Numbered from the stretch's first letter, positions 8,980 to 23,277 are shown. The stretch: DNA of 64,000 nucleotides from Pseudomonas sp. ATCC 13867 (GCF_000349845.1 NC_020829.1:2797001-2861000), one strand, 5' to 3'. Notes: generated from the sequence alone by a model not told the origin. Made by a program: numbers and translations.

Positions 8980-9612
8980 ATGACGACTTCTTTCACCTAC
9001 AACCGTCTCGACAAGGACAACGCCGCCGTTCTGCTGGTGGATCACCAGGCCGGCCTGCTCTCGCTGGTTCGTGATATCGAGCCGGACAAGTTCAAGAACA
9101 ACGTCCTGGCCCTGGCCGACCTGGCCAAGTACTTCAAGCTGCCAACCATCCTCACCACCAGCTTCGAAACCGGCCCCAACGGCCCACTGGTGCCGGAACT
9201 CAAGGAAATGTTCCCCGATGCGCCCTACATCGCCCGCCCCGGCAACATCAATGCCTGGGACAACGAAGACTTCGTCAAGGCGGTCAAGGCCACCGGCAAG
9301 AAGCAACTGATCATCGCCGGCGTGGTCACCGAGGTGTGCGTGGCCTTCCCGGCGCTCTCGGCACTGGAAGAAGGCTTCGAGGTGTTCGTGGTGGCCGATG
9401 CATCCGGCACCTTCAACGAAGTCACCCGTGACGCTGCCTGGCGCCGCATGGAGGCCGCCGGCGCACAACTGATGACCTGGTTCGGCGTGGCCTGTGAGCT
9501 GCACCGCGACTGGCGCAACGACATCGAAGGGCTGGCCGCGCTGTTCTCCAATCACATCCCGGATTACCGCAACCTGATCACCAGCTACAACGCCCTGAGC
9601 GGAGGCAAGTAA
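8980..9612 (+). CDS. ycaC: YcaC-type isochorismatase-family hydrolase
   Basis: 210 residues, matching E. coli YcaC closely over its whole length (DHQAGLLSLVRDIEPDKFKN, GVACELHRDWRNDIEGLA). The fold's nucleophile is C120 (VVTEVCVAF) and the Asp is D21 (LLVDHQ). The position that is Lys in the paralogue at 4604-5293 is Pro here (ARPGNINAWDN), as I recall for YcaC itself. YcaC is a cytoplasmic octameric hydrolase of unknown substrate. It is transcribed away from a LysR gene, which probably activates it. The symbol rests on recognition from memory. Confidence 0.93.
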   Translation: MTTSFTYNRLDKDNAAVLLVDHQAGLLSLVRDIEPDKFKNNVLALADLAKYFKLPTILTTSFETGPNGPLVPELKEMFPDAPYIARPGNINAWDNEDFVKAVKATGKKQLIIAGVVTEVCVAFPALSALEEGFEVFVVADASGTFNEVTRDAAWRRMEAAGAQLMTWFGVACELHRDWRNDIEGLAALFSNHIPDYRNLITSYNALSGGK

Positions 9613-9735
9613 GGCGCCACGCAGGCCGGCACCTTCCAAGAGGCGCCGGCCTTGCGGCATCGGCAGGCATTTGAGGCATCATTTCAGATGCTGGGCCAGA
9701 GTGACGCCAGCTTCCGCTTCCCAGCCCCCGATAGA

Positions 9736-9769
9736 AACGCCCCGTGAGCCGGCAGGCACACGGGGCGTT
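9736..9769. terminator. Intrinsic-type terminator between ycaC and katG (convergent)
   Basis: AACGCCCCGTG at 9736-9746 pairs perfectly with CACGGGGCGTT at 9759-9769 (11-bp stem, 12-base loop), between two convergent genes. The symmetrical A/T ends suit termination in both directions. Confidence 0.75.
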
Positions 9770-9780
9770 GGTCCCAACGA

Positions 9781-12270
<2,490 letters not shown>

Positions 12271-15009
12271 ATGACCGCAATGCGACCCGACGGAGGCAAC
12301 GTCGCCCAATCCGGTGCGGGAGACTGGCACCGCAAGACCGTGGAGCAGACCCTGGCCGATCTGCAGACCGGCACGGACGGCCTTGCCCCCGACGAGGCCT
12401 GCACCCGGTTGTCGCGCGTCGGCCCCAATGCGCTGCCGGCCAAGGCATCCGAACCGATCTGGCTGCGCTTCATGCAGCACTTCAACGACGTGCTGATCTA
12501 CATCCTGCTGGTGGCCGCGGTGGCAACCGCGCTGATGGGCCACTGGACCGATACCCTGGTAATCCTGCTGGCGGCGGTGATCAATGCCAGCATCGGCTTC
12601 TTCCAGGAGAACAAGGCGGAAAAGTCCCTGGCGGCCCTGCGCGGCATGCTCAGCAGCAGCGCCCGCGTGGTGCGCGGCGGACAGAAGATCGAGGTGGACG
12701 CCAGCGAGCTGGTGCCCGGCGACATCGTGATCCTGCGTCCCGGCGACAAGATTCCCGCCGATGTGCGCCTGTTCGACGTGCACCACCTGCAGGTCGAGGA
12801 ATCCATGCTCACGGGTGAATCCCTCACCGTGGGCAAACACGCCGACGCACTGGACAAGGAAGCGCTGCTGGCCGACCGCACCAACCTCGGTTTCTCCGGC
12901 ACCAACGTCAGCGCCGGCAACGCGCGCGGCGTGGTGATCGAGACCGGGCCGGCCACCGAGCTTGGGCGCATCAACAAGCTGATCGCCAACGTCGACGAGG
13001 GCGAAACCCCGCTGCTGCGACAGATCGCCGAACTGGGCAAGCGCATCTTCCAGCTGATCATCGGCATGATGGTGGTGCTGTTCGTCATCGGCTTCTTCTG
13101 GCACGACTACCCCTTCGGCGAGCTGCTGCTGTCGCTGATCAGCCTGGCGGTGGCCTCGGTGCCCGAGGGCCTGCCGGCGATCGTCTCGATCATCCTGTCG
13201 CTGGGCGTGCAGCGCATGGCGCAGAACAAGGCGATCATCCGCAAGCTGCCCACCGTGGAAACCCTGGGCGCCATGAGCGTGATCTGCTCGGACAAGACCG
13301 GCACCCTGACCATGAACGAGATGACCGTGAAGAGCGTGCTGCTCGCCAACGGTCTCTACGCGGTGGAGGGCCAGAGCTACGAGCCCAAGGGGCGTATCAC
13401 CTTCGGTGGTGCGGGCGACGCGCTGGATACGGCGCAACAGGGTGTGCTGGAAGCCTTCATTCGCGCGGTGGACATCTGTAACGACAGCAGCCTGCAACGC
13501 GATGACGAGGGTCGCTGGACGGTGGTCGGCGGGCCCACCGAGGGCGCGCTGAAAGTGCTGGCGCGCAAGGCGGCGCTGCCGGAGATCGAGTTCCGCAAGT
13601 TCGGCAAGATCCCCTTCGACTCCGCCTACAAGTACATGGCCCGCCGCTGCGACGTCGCCGGGCAGAACCTGATCTACCTCAAGGGCGCGCCGGACGTGCT
13701 GCTGCGCATGTGCCAGCAGCAACTGGGCACCGACGGTGCGCAGCCGCTGGACCACGACTACTGGGAACGCGAGATGCACCACATCGCCGGCCAGGGGCTG
13801 AGGATGCTGGCGGCGGCCTACAAGCCGGTGCAGCCCGACGACGGCGTGATCGACCATGAAGACCTGCAGCACGGCATGATCTTCCTCGGCGTCGCCGGCC
13901 TGATGGACCCGCCGCGCCCCGAGGCCATCGAAGCCATCGCCCTGTGCAAGCGCGCCGGCATCCAGGTGAAGATGATCACCGGCGACCACCCCGACACCGC
14001 CGTGACCATCGCCGGCATGCTCGGCATGGGCCACGAGCTGCAGGCCATGACCGGGCAGCAACTGGAGCAGGCCGACGACGAGCAGTTGAAGTCCCTGGCC
14101 ATGCAGTACTCGGTGTTCGCCCGCACCAGCCCGGAGCACAAGCTGCGCCTGGTCCGCGCGCTGCAGGCCAATCGGCAGGTGGTGGGCATGACCGGCGACG
14201 GAGTGAACGATGCGCCGGCGCTGAAACAGGCCGACGTAGGGATCGCGATGGGCATCAAGGGCACCGAGGTGACCAAGGAAGCCGCCGACATGGTGCTCAC
14301 CGACGACAACTTCTCCACCATCACCAACGCCGTGCGCGAGGGCCGGCGCGTCTACGACAACCTGAAGAAGACCGTGCTGTTCATCCTGCCGACCAACATG
14401 GCCCAGGGCCTGCTGATCGTCATGGCGATCCTCGCTGGCGCGGTGATTCCGCTGGCGCCGCTGCAGATCCTGTGGATGAACATGGCAACCTCCACCACCC
14501 TCTCCTTCGCGCTGGCCTTCGAACCGGGCGAGCCGGGGATGATGCGGCGCCCGCCACGCAACGCGAAGGAATCGATCCTCAACGGCTTCGCCGTCTGGCG
14601 GGTGCTCTACGTGGGCGGACTGCTCACCGCCGCGGCGTTCCTGCTGGAAGCCTGGATGGTCAGCAACGGCCAGGACACCGACCATATCCGCACCATGATC
14701 CTGCACACCCTGGTCACCGCGCAGTGGGCGTACCTGTTCAACTGCCGCCTGCAGGAAGCGTTCTCGCTGAACATGGCGCTGCTGCGCAACGGCGCGCTGC
14801 TCACCGTGACCCTGGCGCTGATCCTGCTGCAGTGCTTCGTGATCTACGTGCCCTTCATGCAGAACGCCTTCCATACCGTCGCCCTGCCCTTCAGCGGCTG
14901 GCTGATTTCGCTGGGCATCGGCATCGCAGTGTTCTTTGCGGTGGAGCTGGAGAAGCTCCTGGTCCGGCACTGGAAGGCCGCGCGCGGCCGGGTTCGGGCA
15001 TCGCCATGA
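12271..15009 (+). CDS. P2-type cation-transporting ATPase
   Basis: 912 residues from the ATG at 12271 (GGAG six bases upstream). Full P-type layout: N-terminal cation-ATPase domain, actuator with TGES (181-184), PEGLPA (298-303) in the ion-binding helix M4, phosphorylated D341 in SDKTGTLT, hinge TGDGVNDAP from 641, and a C-terminal block of six helices. PEGLP and the ten-helix topology place it with the P2 (Ca2+/Na+-like) ATPases rather than heavy-metal P1B pumps. The exact ion (Ca2+, Mg2+ or monovalent) is not determinable here. Inner-membrane protein, transcribed alone and closed by a strong terminator starting at its stop codon. Confidence 0.94.
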   Translation: MTAMRPDGGNVAQSGAGDWHRKTVEQTLADLQTGTDGLAPDEACTRLSRVGPNALPAKASEPIWLRFMQHFNDVLIYILLVAAVATALMGHWTDTLVILLAAVINASIGFFQENKAEKSLAALRGMLSSSARVVRGGQKIEVDASELVPGDIVILRPGDKIPADVRLFDVHHLQVEESMLTGESLTVGKHADALDKEALLADRTNLGFSGTNVSAGNARGVVIETGPATELGRINKLIANVDEGETPLLRQIAELGKRIFQLIIGMMVVLFVIGFFWHDYPFGELLLSLISLAVASVPEGLPAIVSIILSLGVQRMAQNKAIIRKLPTVETLGAMSVICSDKTGTLTMNEMTVKSVLLANGLYAVEGQSYEPKGRITFGGAGDALDTAQQGVLEAFIRAVDICNDSSLQRDDEGRWTVVGGPTEGALKVLARKAALPEIEFRKFGKIPFDSAYKYMARRCDVAGQNLIYLKGAPDVLLRMCQQQLGTDGAQPLDHDYWEREMHHIAGQGLRMLAAAYKPVQPDDGVIDHEDLQHGMIFLGVAGLMDPPRPEAIEAIALCKRAGIQVKMITGDHPDTAVTIAGMLGMGHELQAMTGQQLEQADDEQLKSLAMQYSVFARTSPEHKLRLVRALQANRQVVGMTGDGVNDAPALKQADVGIAMGIKGTEVTKEAADMVLTDDNFSTITNAVREGRRVYDNLKKTVLFILPTNMAQGLLIVMAILAGAVIPLAPLQILWMNMATSTTLSFALAFEPGEPGMMRRPPRNAKESILNGFAVWRVLYVGGLLTAAAFLLEAWMVSNGQDTDHIRTMILHTLVTAQWAYLFNCRLQEAFSLNMALLRNGALLTVTLALILLQCFVIYVPFMQNAFHTVALPFSGWLISLGIGIAVFFAVELEKLLVRHWKAARGRVRASP

Positions 15010-15034
15010 AAACCGGGGCCCAGGCCCCGGTTTT
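15009..15034. terminator. Bidirectional intrinsic terminator between ATPase and mqo
   Basis: AAAACCGGGGCC (15009-15020) pairs perfectly with GGCCCCGGTTTT (15023-15034), starting at the last base of the ATPase stop codon. With A's on one side and T's on the other it can act for both convergent genes (mqo ends at 15062). Confidence 0.88.
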
Positions 15035-15061
15035 CGTCTGCATGACTGGGCGCCGAAGGGT

Positions 15062-16693
15062 TCAGAGCGCCAGGTCGTTGGCGGCCTTCTCGGCCGGTGC
15101 GGCAGTCGCGGACGGCGTGGCGGGAGTCAAGTCAATGGCCGGCGGCGGGTCCAGTTGCAGGACGTCGCTGGTGTAGGCCCATTCCTGCCGGGTCTTCTCC
15201 GGATTGTCGTTCAGCCGGGTGCCGTAGCTCGGGACGATCTGGCGGACCTTCGCCTGCCATTGCGGCGTGGCGAGTTTGTCCTTGAACACCTTCTCCAGCA
15301 CGCTGAGCATGATCGGCGCGGCGGTGGAAGCGCCCGGCGAGGCGCCCAGCAGGCCGGCAATGCTGCCGTCGGCGGAAGCGACGATCTCGGTGCCGAGCTT
15401 CAGCACGCCACCCTTGTCCGCGTCGCGCTTGATGATCTGCACGCGCTGGCCGGCCTGCCACAGGCGCCAGTCCTCGGCTTTCGCCTCGGGGAAATACTCG
15501 CGCAACGCGGCAAGACGGTCATCATCGGAGAGCATCAGCTGGCCGGCGAGGTACTCCACCAACGGGTACTCGTCGATGCCCACGCGGGTCATCGGCCAGA
15601 CGTTGTGCACGTTGGTGCTGGCCAGCAGGTCGAGGTAGGAACCTTCCTTGAGGAACTTGGTGGAGAAGGTGGCGAAGGGGCCGAAGAGGATCACGCGCTT
15701 GCCGTCGAGCACGCGGGTGTCCAGGTGCGGCACGGACATCGGCGGCGCGCCGACCGAAGCCTTGCCGTAGGCCTTGGCCAGGTGCCGCTGGGCGATGGTC
15801 GGGTTCTCGGCGACCAGGAACGAGCCGCCCACCGGGAAGCCGGCGTAGTCCCTGGCCTCTTCGATGCCGGATTTCTGCAGCAGGCGCAGCGCGCCGCCAC
15901 CAGCGCCGATGAAGACGAACCTGGCGTCGGTCTGGGTGACGCTGCCGTCCTTGAGGTTCCTGTACTCGACGCGCCAGGTGCCGTCGTCGTTGCGGGTGAT
16001 GTCCTCGACTTCGCTGGAGAGTTTCAGGCTGAAGTTCGGCTGGCTCTGCAGGTGCGCGGCGAACTGGCGGGTGATCTCGCCGAAGTTCACGTCGGTGCCG
16101 ATGGGCGTCCAGGTGGCGGCGATCTTCTGCGCCGGGTCGCGGCCCTGCATCATCAGCGGCACCCACTTGGCAATCTGCGCCGGGTCCTCGGAATACTGCA
16201 TGCCACGGAACAGCGGGCTCTGCTGCAGGGCTTCATAGCGCTTCTTGAGGAAGGCGATGTTGTCATCGCCCCAGACGAAGCTCATGTGCGGGGTGGTATT
16301 GATGAACGAGCGCGGGTTCTTCAGTACGCCGTTCTGCACCTGCCAGGCCCAGAACTGACGGGAGATCTGGAACGACTCGTTGATCTCCACGGCCTTGGCG
16401 ATGGTGACGTTGCCGTCTTTATCCTCGGGGGTGTAGTTCAGTTCGGCCAGGGCGGAGTGGCCGGTGCCGGCGTTGTTCCAGCCGTTGGAGCTTTCCTGGG
16501 CGACGCCGTCGAGGCGCTCGACCATCTCCATGCTCCAGCCGGGCTCCAGCTCGTTGAGCCAGACGCCCAGGGTGGTGCTCATGATGCCGCCGCCGATCAG
16601 CAGCACGTCGACTTTCTTGGTTTCCGCGAAGGCGGGCGCGCAATTCACTGCCAGAGCGAGGCCCAGCAGCGCCCCGCTAACTTTCTTGATCAT
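15062..16693 (-). CDS. mqo: Malate:quinone oxidoreductase
   Basis: 543 residues. FAD-dependent oxidation of malate to oxaloacetate with quinone as acceptor, a TCA-cycle step used by Pseudomonas in place of or alongside NAD-malate dehydrogenase. Family signatures include [20 protein letters not shown] (FAD-binding) and [20 protein letters not shown] near the N-terminus, and [12 protein letters not shown] late in the protein. A signal-peptide-like stretch (about residues 1-23, ending APAFA) precedes the FAD domain. Pseudomonas Mqo proteins often carry this, and it suggests membrane attachment or export rather than a soluble enzyme. The C-terminal tail is Ala/Pro-rich. Transcribed alone. Confidence 0.96.
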   Translation of the reverse strand: MIKKVSGALLGLALAVNCAPAFAETKKVDVLLIGGGIMSTTLGVWLNELEPGWSMEMVERLDGVAQESSNGWNNAGTGHSALAELNYTPEDKDGNVTIAKAVEINESFQISRQFWAWQVQNGVLKNPRSFINTTPHMSFVWGDDNIAFLKKRYEALQQSPLFRGMQYSEDPAQIAKWVPLMMQGRDPAQKIAATWTPIGTDVNFGEITRQFAAHLQSQPNFSLKLSSEVEDITRNDDGTWRVEYRNLKDGSVTQTDARFVFIGAGGGALRLLQKSGIEEARDYAGFPVGGSFLVAENPTIAQRHLAKAYGKASVGAPPMSVPHLDTRVLDGKRVILFGPFATFSTKFLKEGSYLDLLASTNVHNVWPMTRVGIDEYPLVEYLAGQLMLSDDDRLAALREYFPEAKAEDWRLWQAGQRVQIIKRDADKGGVLKLGTEIVASADGSIAGLLGASPGASTAAPIMLSVLEKVFKDKLATPQWQAKVRQIVPSYGTRLNDNPEKTRQEWAYTSDVLQLDPPPAIDLTPATPSATAAPAEKAANDLAL

Positions 16694-17335
16694 CGAAAGG
16701 TTTTCTCGTCGTTAGGGCTTGGCCTGCCCCACCGGCGTCATTCAGCGTGAAGGCCGGGCCCGGCGCGCAAGGGTGCGCACGATGGGCAAGGCGACAGATG
16801 ACGAGGATGAGTCAGGGCTCAGTTCCCTCCTCCGCCGGCTCTGTGGCCTGCTCGATGGAATGAGGGACGTCCTGCGCAGAGAGGCTTTTGTTGTAGGAAG
16901 AATGCATGGTCTGCTGAAACGTTTGTGCATTCTATAGAAAGCGAACTGCATCACCAACCTTTACAGTCAACTATCAATGGTCCGAGTCACGCGCAGGCCG
17001 TTTCTTCTTGTTTCAACCCGAGCTTCCCGACATGCGTACAAGCGGACCCTGTCCGCGATAGATCCGTATAGCGCCCAAGCGTTCGCGAGCACCGGCCTAC
17101 CCGGCAAATCGACCACAGCCCCACGCACCACAACGTTACCGAAGCGCACCGCCAGCGCGCACGAATCGCGCTGCCCGTTACCGTTTCGCCCCTTCCCCCG
17201 CCGCAATTCCTACGCCACTTCCCTATGCCCACCGCTCTACCCCGCCCAATTTCGATCGTTTCGCCATCCTTGGCACGGCAACTGCTTTATTACATACATG
17301 GATAATTGGATCCATAAATCCAAAGGAGCGATCCC
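16694..17335. promoter_or_regulatory. Long intergenic region mqo / GntR, with two dyads
   Basis: 640 bp without a supported gene; short frames here have atypical Ser/Arg-rich composition. On the mqo side AGAATGCA (16899-16906) and its exact complement TGCATTCT (16926-16933) form a dyad, overlapped by the palindrome TTCTATAGAA (16930-16939), a plausible regulatory site for mqo. The GntR operator lies at 17298-17323. The middle (about 16960-17280) shows nothing recognisable. Confidence 0.5.
17298..17323 (+). promoter_or_regulatory. Probable GntR autoregulatory operator
   Basis: Two overlapping inverted repeats: ATGGAT-(6)-ATCCAT at 17298-17315 and TTGGAT-(6)-ATCCAA at 17306-17323. Both read as spaced GGAT/ATCC half-sites. 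The element ends a few bases before the AAAGGAG ribosome site of the gntR gene, so a bound repressor would block its transcription. Confidence 0.6.
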
Positions 17336-18001
17336 ATGCGCCTGGTACCCGCTGCCCGCCCGCCGATGAGCGCCGAAGACGAGGCTTACGACTATCTCCT
17401 CCAGGCCATCTGCACCGGCCGCTACAAGACCGGCGACCGCCTGGTGGCCGAAGATATCGCCAGCGAGATCGGCATGAGCCGCATGCCCGTACGCGGCGCC
17501 TTCAAGCGTCTGGACGCCGAGGGCCTGGTGACCCTGCGGCCCAATCGCGGGGCCATCGTCAGCGGCCTGAACATCGAGGAAATGCGCGAAGTCTTCGAGA
17601 TGCGCAGCGCCCTGGAGGGCCTGGCCATCCGCATCGCCGTGGCGAAACTCTCCGAACGCGACATCGCCCGCCTGGAACGCATGCTCGACGAGATGGACGA
17701 TTACCGCGACGACAGCGCCGAGTGGGTTAGCCGCCACCGCGCTTTCCACGAATACCTCTGCAGTCTTGCCGGGCGTCCGCGCCTGCTGCGCCAGATCACC
17801 GCGCTGTACTCGGTGATCGAGCCGCACATGCGCCTGTGGCTGCAGCACGTCGACAAGCCCATGAGCGCCCGCGAGGAACACACCGTGATCCTCGACGCCC
17901 TGCGCTCGGGCGATGCCCGCGAAGCCGAGCGGGTGATCTGCGACCACATCGAGGGGACCATTCCCTCTCTCGCGAAATTCCTGGAGGCGCAAGCCACCTG
18001 A
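17336..18001 (+). CDS. GntR-family (FadR/FCD subfamily) transcriptional regulator
   Basis: 221 residues. N-terminal winged helix of the GntR type (DRLVAEDIASEIGMSRMPVR, residues about 30-65), then an all-helical FCD effector domain with the usual Asp/His ligands (RAFHEYLCSL and later HTVILDALRSGD). Strong AAAGGAG site at 17322-17328. It opens a same-strand run of transport and catabolic genes; the 125-bp gap before the binding-protein gene probably contains that operon's promoter. It most likely represses the ABC-transporter/GGT operon until an amino-acid or polyamine-like effector binds. Confidence 0.93.
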   Translation: MRLVPAARPPMSAEDEAYDYLLQAICTGRYKTGDRLVAEDIASEIGMSRMPVRGAFKRLDAEGLVTLRPNRGAIVSGLNIEEMREVFEMRSALEGLAIRIAVAKLSERDIARLERMLDEMDDYRDDSAEWVSRHRAFHEYLCSLAGRPRLLRQITALYSVIEPHMRLWLQHVDKPMSAREEHTVILDALRSGDAREAERVICDHIEGTIPSLAKFLEAQAT

Positions 18002-18126
18002 GCCGCCATTCACGGAGCGCGCAAGCCACCCAAGCCCGATCCACCAAAGAGAGGAAGCAACGGGCGCCTAGACCCGTACTTCTGTGTCCCTGAACTGCCC
18101 CTGGCAACCCCACCCCGGAGCTCAAC

Positions 18127-18933
18127 ATGTTCGAACGCAGGATCCCACAGTGCCTTCTCGCCCTTTGCCTGGCCGCGCCCCTGGCGCACGCCGAGGTGAA
18201 GATTCCCGACCGTTTGCAGAACGTCGACAAGGTGACCTTCTGCGGCGGCATGGACTCGCCGCCGATGGGGTTCTATGACGCCTCGCAGAAGCTCACCGGG
18301 GTGACCATCGACCTGGGCGAGGCGATCGCCAAGCGTCTGGGCGACAAGAGGATCGACTGGCGCATCACGCCCTTCTCCGGGCTGATCCCGGCGCTGCTCG
18401 CCGGTCAGTGCGACATGCTGGTGGACCAGCTGTTCGACAAGCCCGAGCGGCGCGAAGTGATCGACATGGTCAACTACATGTACTCCAGCCAGGCCGTGGT
18501 GGTCGCCAAGGGCAACCCCGAGGGCATCCGCACGCTGGACGATCTCTCCGGCAAGAAGGTCGCGGTGCTCAACGGCTCGACCATCCGCACCCTGCTCGAT
18601 GCCCACAACGAGAAGCTGGCCAAGGCCGGCAAGCCGCCGATGAAGGTGGTGGTCTACAACACCGATACCGACGCCTTCCAGTCCCTGCGCATCCGCCAGA
18701 CCGACGCCTACGGCACCACCGTGGAAACCGCCGGCTACTACCAGAGCATGGCGCCGGACCTGTTCGAGATCGGCGTGCCGGCCTTTGCGCGCATCCTCAC
18801 CGGCCTCGGCATCCGCAAGGAAGACAAGCAACTGAGTGAAGCCGTCACCCAGATCATCAAAGACATGCAGACCGACGGCAGCTATGCCGCGCTGCTGGCC
18901 AAGTGGCACATCGAAGGCGACAAACTGGACTGA
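18127..18933 (+). CDS. Polar-amino-acid-type ABC transporter, periplasmic binding protein
   Basis: 268 residues. Signal peptide 1-21 (LCLAAPLAHA), then a type II periplasmic binding fold of the SBP_bac_3 family (FCGGMDSPPMGFYDASQKL, GVTIDLGEAIAKRL, GLIPALLAGQCDMLVDQL). Together with the next two genes (11-bp and 1-bp gaps) it forms a complete polar-amino-acid-family importer. Ligand unknown; neighbours suggest a nitrogen-rich or gamma-glutamyl compound. Confidence 0.94.
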   Translation: MFERRIPQCLLALCLAAPLAHAEVKIPDRLQNVDKVTFCGGMDSPPMGFYDASQKLTGVTIDLGEAIAKRLGDKRIDWRITPFSGLIPALLAGQCDMLVDQLFDKPERREVIDMVNYMYSSQAVVVAKGNPEGIRTLDDLSGKKVAVLNGSTIRTLLDAHNEKLAKAGKPPMKVVVYNTDTDAFQSLRIRQTDAYGTTVETAGYYQSMAPDLFEIGVPAFARILTGLGIRKEDKQLSEAVTQIIKDMQTDGSYAALLAKWHIEGDKLD

Positions 18934-18944
18934 GGTAACGAGCC

Positions 18945-19712
18945 ATGAACTTCAGTTGGGACGTTTTCTGGCAATACCTGCTGCGGCCGAGCGACATCTA
19001 CCTCTACGGCCTCTGGCTGACCTGCGTGATCGCCGTCAGCGCCATGCTCCTGGGCTGCGTGCTCGGGCTGCTGGCGGCGCTGATGCGCCTGTCCTCCAAC
19101 CCGCTGCTGCAATACCCGGTGCGCTTCTACGTGTGGCTGATGCGCGGCACGCCGCTGCTGGTGCAGATCGTCTTCCTCTACACCGCGCTGGCCGCCGGCG
19201 GCATCTTCCGTTTCGAGGACCTGGACCTGGGGCTGTTCATCCTGCCGGGCAATATCCAGGCGGCGATCATCGCCCTGGGACTGAATGAAGGCGCGTACAT
19301 GGCCGAGATCATCCGCGCCGGCATCGGCGCGGTGGATAAGGGCCAGTACGAGGCTGGCAAGTCCCTGGGGATGACCTTCCCCAAGCTGATGCGCCGCATC
19401 GTGCTGCCGCAAGCCTTCCGGGTGATCGTTCCGCCGCTGGGCAACGAGTTCAACGTGATGCTGAAGAACACCACGCTGGTCAGCGTGATCGGCGTGCAGG
19501 AACTGCTGCTGAGCACCCAGATGGTCACCTCGGCGACCTTCCGCGTGTTCGAGCTGTATCTGGTCGTGGCCATCTACTTCCTGGCGCTGACCACCCTGTG
19601 GGGCTTCTTCCAGCGTTGGCTGGAAGTGCGCTTCGGCAAATCCGACGGCCATGCCACCGCACCGAACCGCCTGTTTGGCCGGCAGGCGATGAAACTGCTG
19701 AGGGGGCGTTGA
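18945..19712 (+). CDS. Polar-amino-acid-type ABC transporter permease
   Basis: 255 residues with about five membrane helices. It carries the HisM/GlnP-type signature [14 protein letters not shown] and the EAA loop ([20 protein letters not shown]) that docks onto the ATPase. One permease gene only, so it probably works as a homodimer. It sits between the binding protein and the ATPase. Confidence 0.95.
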   Translation: MNFSWDVFWQYLLRPSDIYLYGLWLTCVIAVSAMLLGCVLGLLAALMRLSSNPLLQYPVRFYVWLMRGTPLLVQIVFLYTALAAGGIFRFEDLDLGLFILPGNIQAAIIALGLNEGAYMAEIIRAGIGAVDKGQYEAGKSLGMTFPKLMRRIVLPQAFRVIVPPLGNEFNVMLKNTTLVSVIGVQELLLSTQMVTSATFRVFELYLVVAIYFLALTTLWGFFQRWLEVRFGKSDGHATAPNRLFGRQAMKLLRGR

Positions 19713-19713
19713 G

Positions 19714-21595
<1,882 letters not shown>

Positions 21596-21613
21596 CCTTC
21601 GAAGAGCCCTGCC

Positions 21614-23230
21614 ATGCTTAAGTTTTCCGCTCACGAGTACCCCTACGCCTCCCAGCGCCAGAGCGTGTTCGCCCGCAACGGCATGGTCGCCGCCTCGCAG
21701 CCCCTGGCTGCCGAGGCCGGCATCGCCATGCTGCGTGCCGGCGGCAACGCCATCGACGCCGCCATCGCCACCGCCGCCGCGCTGACGGTGGTCGAACCCA
21801 CCGGCTGCGCCATCGGCGGCGACGCCTTCGCCCTGGTCTGGGTCAAGGACCAGCTGCACGGCCTGGACGCCAGCGGCCACGCGCCCGCCTCCCTCTCCAT
21901 CGGCAAGGTCAAGGCCGCAGGCTTCGACAAGATGCCCGTACACGGCTGGCTGCCGGTCACCGTGCCGGGCATTCCCTCAGCCTGGGCGGAACTGTCCGCG
22001 CGCTTCGGCAAGCTGCCCTTCGCCGACCTGCTGCAGCCCGCCATCGCGCTGGCCCGCGATGGCTTCCCGGTGTCCCCGGTGGTCGCTCACCAGTGGGAAA
22101 TCGCCCGCCGCGAATACCAGCAAAGCCGCGCCGCCGTACCGGCCCTGGAGGCCTGGTTCGAGACCTTCACCCTGAACGGTGAAGCCCCGCGTGCCGGCCA
22201 GCTGTTCCGCAACCCGGCCCAGGCGAAAACCCTCGCCGAGCTGGCCGAAACGAAGTGCGAAAGCTTCTACCGTGGCGCCCTCGCCGAGCGCCTGGCCGCC
22301 CACTCCGCCGCCACCGGTGGCGCGCTGAGCGCCGCTGACCTGGCCGGCTACAAGCCCAAATGGGTCGAGCCGATCAAGACCAACTACCGCGGCTATGACG
22401 TCTGGGAAATCCCGCCGGCCGGCCAGGGCCTGATCGCCCTGATGACCCTGAACATCCTCCAGGGCTACGACTTCGACCAACGCGACAGCCAGCTCACCTG
22501 GCACCGCCAGCTCGAAGCGATGAAGAAGGCCTACGCCGATGGCCTGCACTACATCACCGACGCCGAGCACATGCGCGTCAGCACTGCCGCGCTGCTGTCC
22601 GACGACTACGCCGCACGCCGCCGCGCCGAGATCGGCGAACAGGCCGCCGAGCCCAGACATGGCGACCCGCACTCCAGCGGCACCGTGTACATCGCCACCG
22701 CCGACGGCGAAGGCAACATGGTCTCGTTCATCCAGAGCGCCTACCACGGCTTCGGCTCCGGCGTGGTGCTGCCCGACAGCGGCATCGGCCTGCAGAACCG
22801 TGGCTCGGAGTTCAGCCTCGATCCGGCGCACTCCAACGCCCTGGCGCCGGGCAAGAAGACCTTCCACACCATCATCCCCGGCTTCCTCAGCAAGGATGGC
22901 GTGGCGGTCGGTCCGTTCGGCGTGATGGGCGGCTACATGCAGCCCCAGGGCCACGTGCAGATGGTGATGAACCTGGTGGACTTCGGCCTCAACCCCCAGG
23001 CCGCGCTGGACGCCCCGCGCTGGCAATGGCTGGGCGGCATGAAGGTCGGCATCGAGCAGCATGCCAACCGCGACCTGGCCTTCGGCCTGGCGCGGCGCGG
23101 CCACGAGGTCGAGATCGCCTGCGACCTGACCGACTACGGACGCGGGCAGATCATCGTCCGCGATCCGCAGACCGGTGTGCTCTGTGGCGGCACCGAGCCG
23201 CGCGCGGATTCGCATATCGCGGTCTGCTGA
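21614..23230 (+). CDS. Gamma-glutamyltransferase-family protein (cytoplasmic, YwrD-like)
   Basis: 538 residues. N-terminal Ntn-hydrolase family features (ASQPLAAEAGIAMLRAGGNA, GCAIGGDAFALVW). The autoprocessing/nucleophile threonine is probably T357 (HSSGTVYIATADGEGNMVSF), followed by HGFGSGVVLPDSGIGLQNRG and a late GGYMQPQGHVQ. Unlike periplasmic Ggt there is no signal peptide. It lacks the usual TTHYS motif, which places it in the YwrD-like branch of uncertain substrate. It is the last gene of the GntR-ABC-SBP run and could cleave an imported gamma-glutamyl compound or a similar amide. Confidence 0.9.
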   Translation: MLKFSAHEYPYASQRQSVFARNGMVAASQPLAAEAGIAMLRAGGNAIDAAIATAAALTVVEPTGCAIGGDAFALVWVKDQLHGLDASGHAPASLSIGKVKAAGFDKMPVHGWLPVTVPGIPSAWAELSARFGKLPFADLLQPAIALARDGFPVSPVVAHQWEIARREYQQSRAAVPALEAWFETFTLNGEAPRAGQLFRNPAQAKTLAELAETKCESFYRGALAERLAAHSAATGGALSAADLAGYKPKWVEPIKTNYRGYDVWEIPPAGQGLIALMTLNILQGYDFDQRDSQLTWHRQLEAMKKAYADGLHYITDAEHMRVSTAALLSDDYAARRRAEIGEQAAEPRHGDPHSSGTVYIATADGEGNMVSFIQSAYHGFGSGVVLPDSGIGLQNRGSEFSLDPAHSNALAPGKKTFHTIIPGFLSKDGVAVGPFGVMGGYMQPQGHVQMVMNLVDFGLNPQAALDAPRWQWLGGMKVGIEQHANRDLAFGLARRGHEVEIACDLTDYGRGQIIVRDPQTGVLCGGTEPRADSHIAVC

Positions 23231-23247
23231 TCCATTGAAGGCAACGG

Positions 23248-23277
23248 CGGTGGCCCGCCTGCACGGGCGGGCCACCG
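23248..23277 (+). terminator. Hairpin after the GGT-family gene
   Basis: CGGTGGCCCGCC (23248-23259) pairs perfectly with GGCGGGCCACCG (23266-23277), 6-base loop, 17 bp after the stop codon. No T run follows, so termination may be partial or the hairpin may protect the RNA end. Confidence 0.6.

Noticed and set aside
16742..16957. Small minus-strand ORF upstream of mqo
   Set aside because: Ser/Arg-rich composition, no ribosome site, overlaps regulatory dyads.
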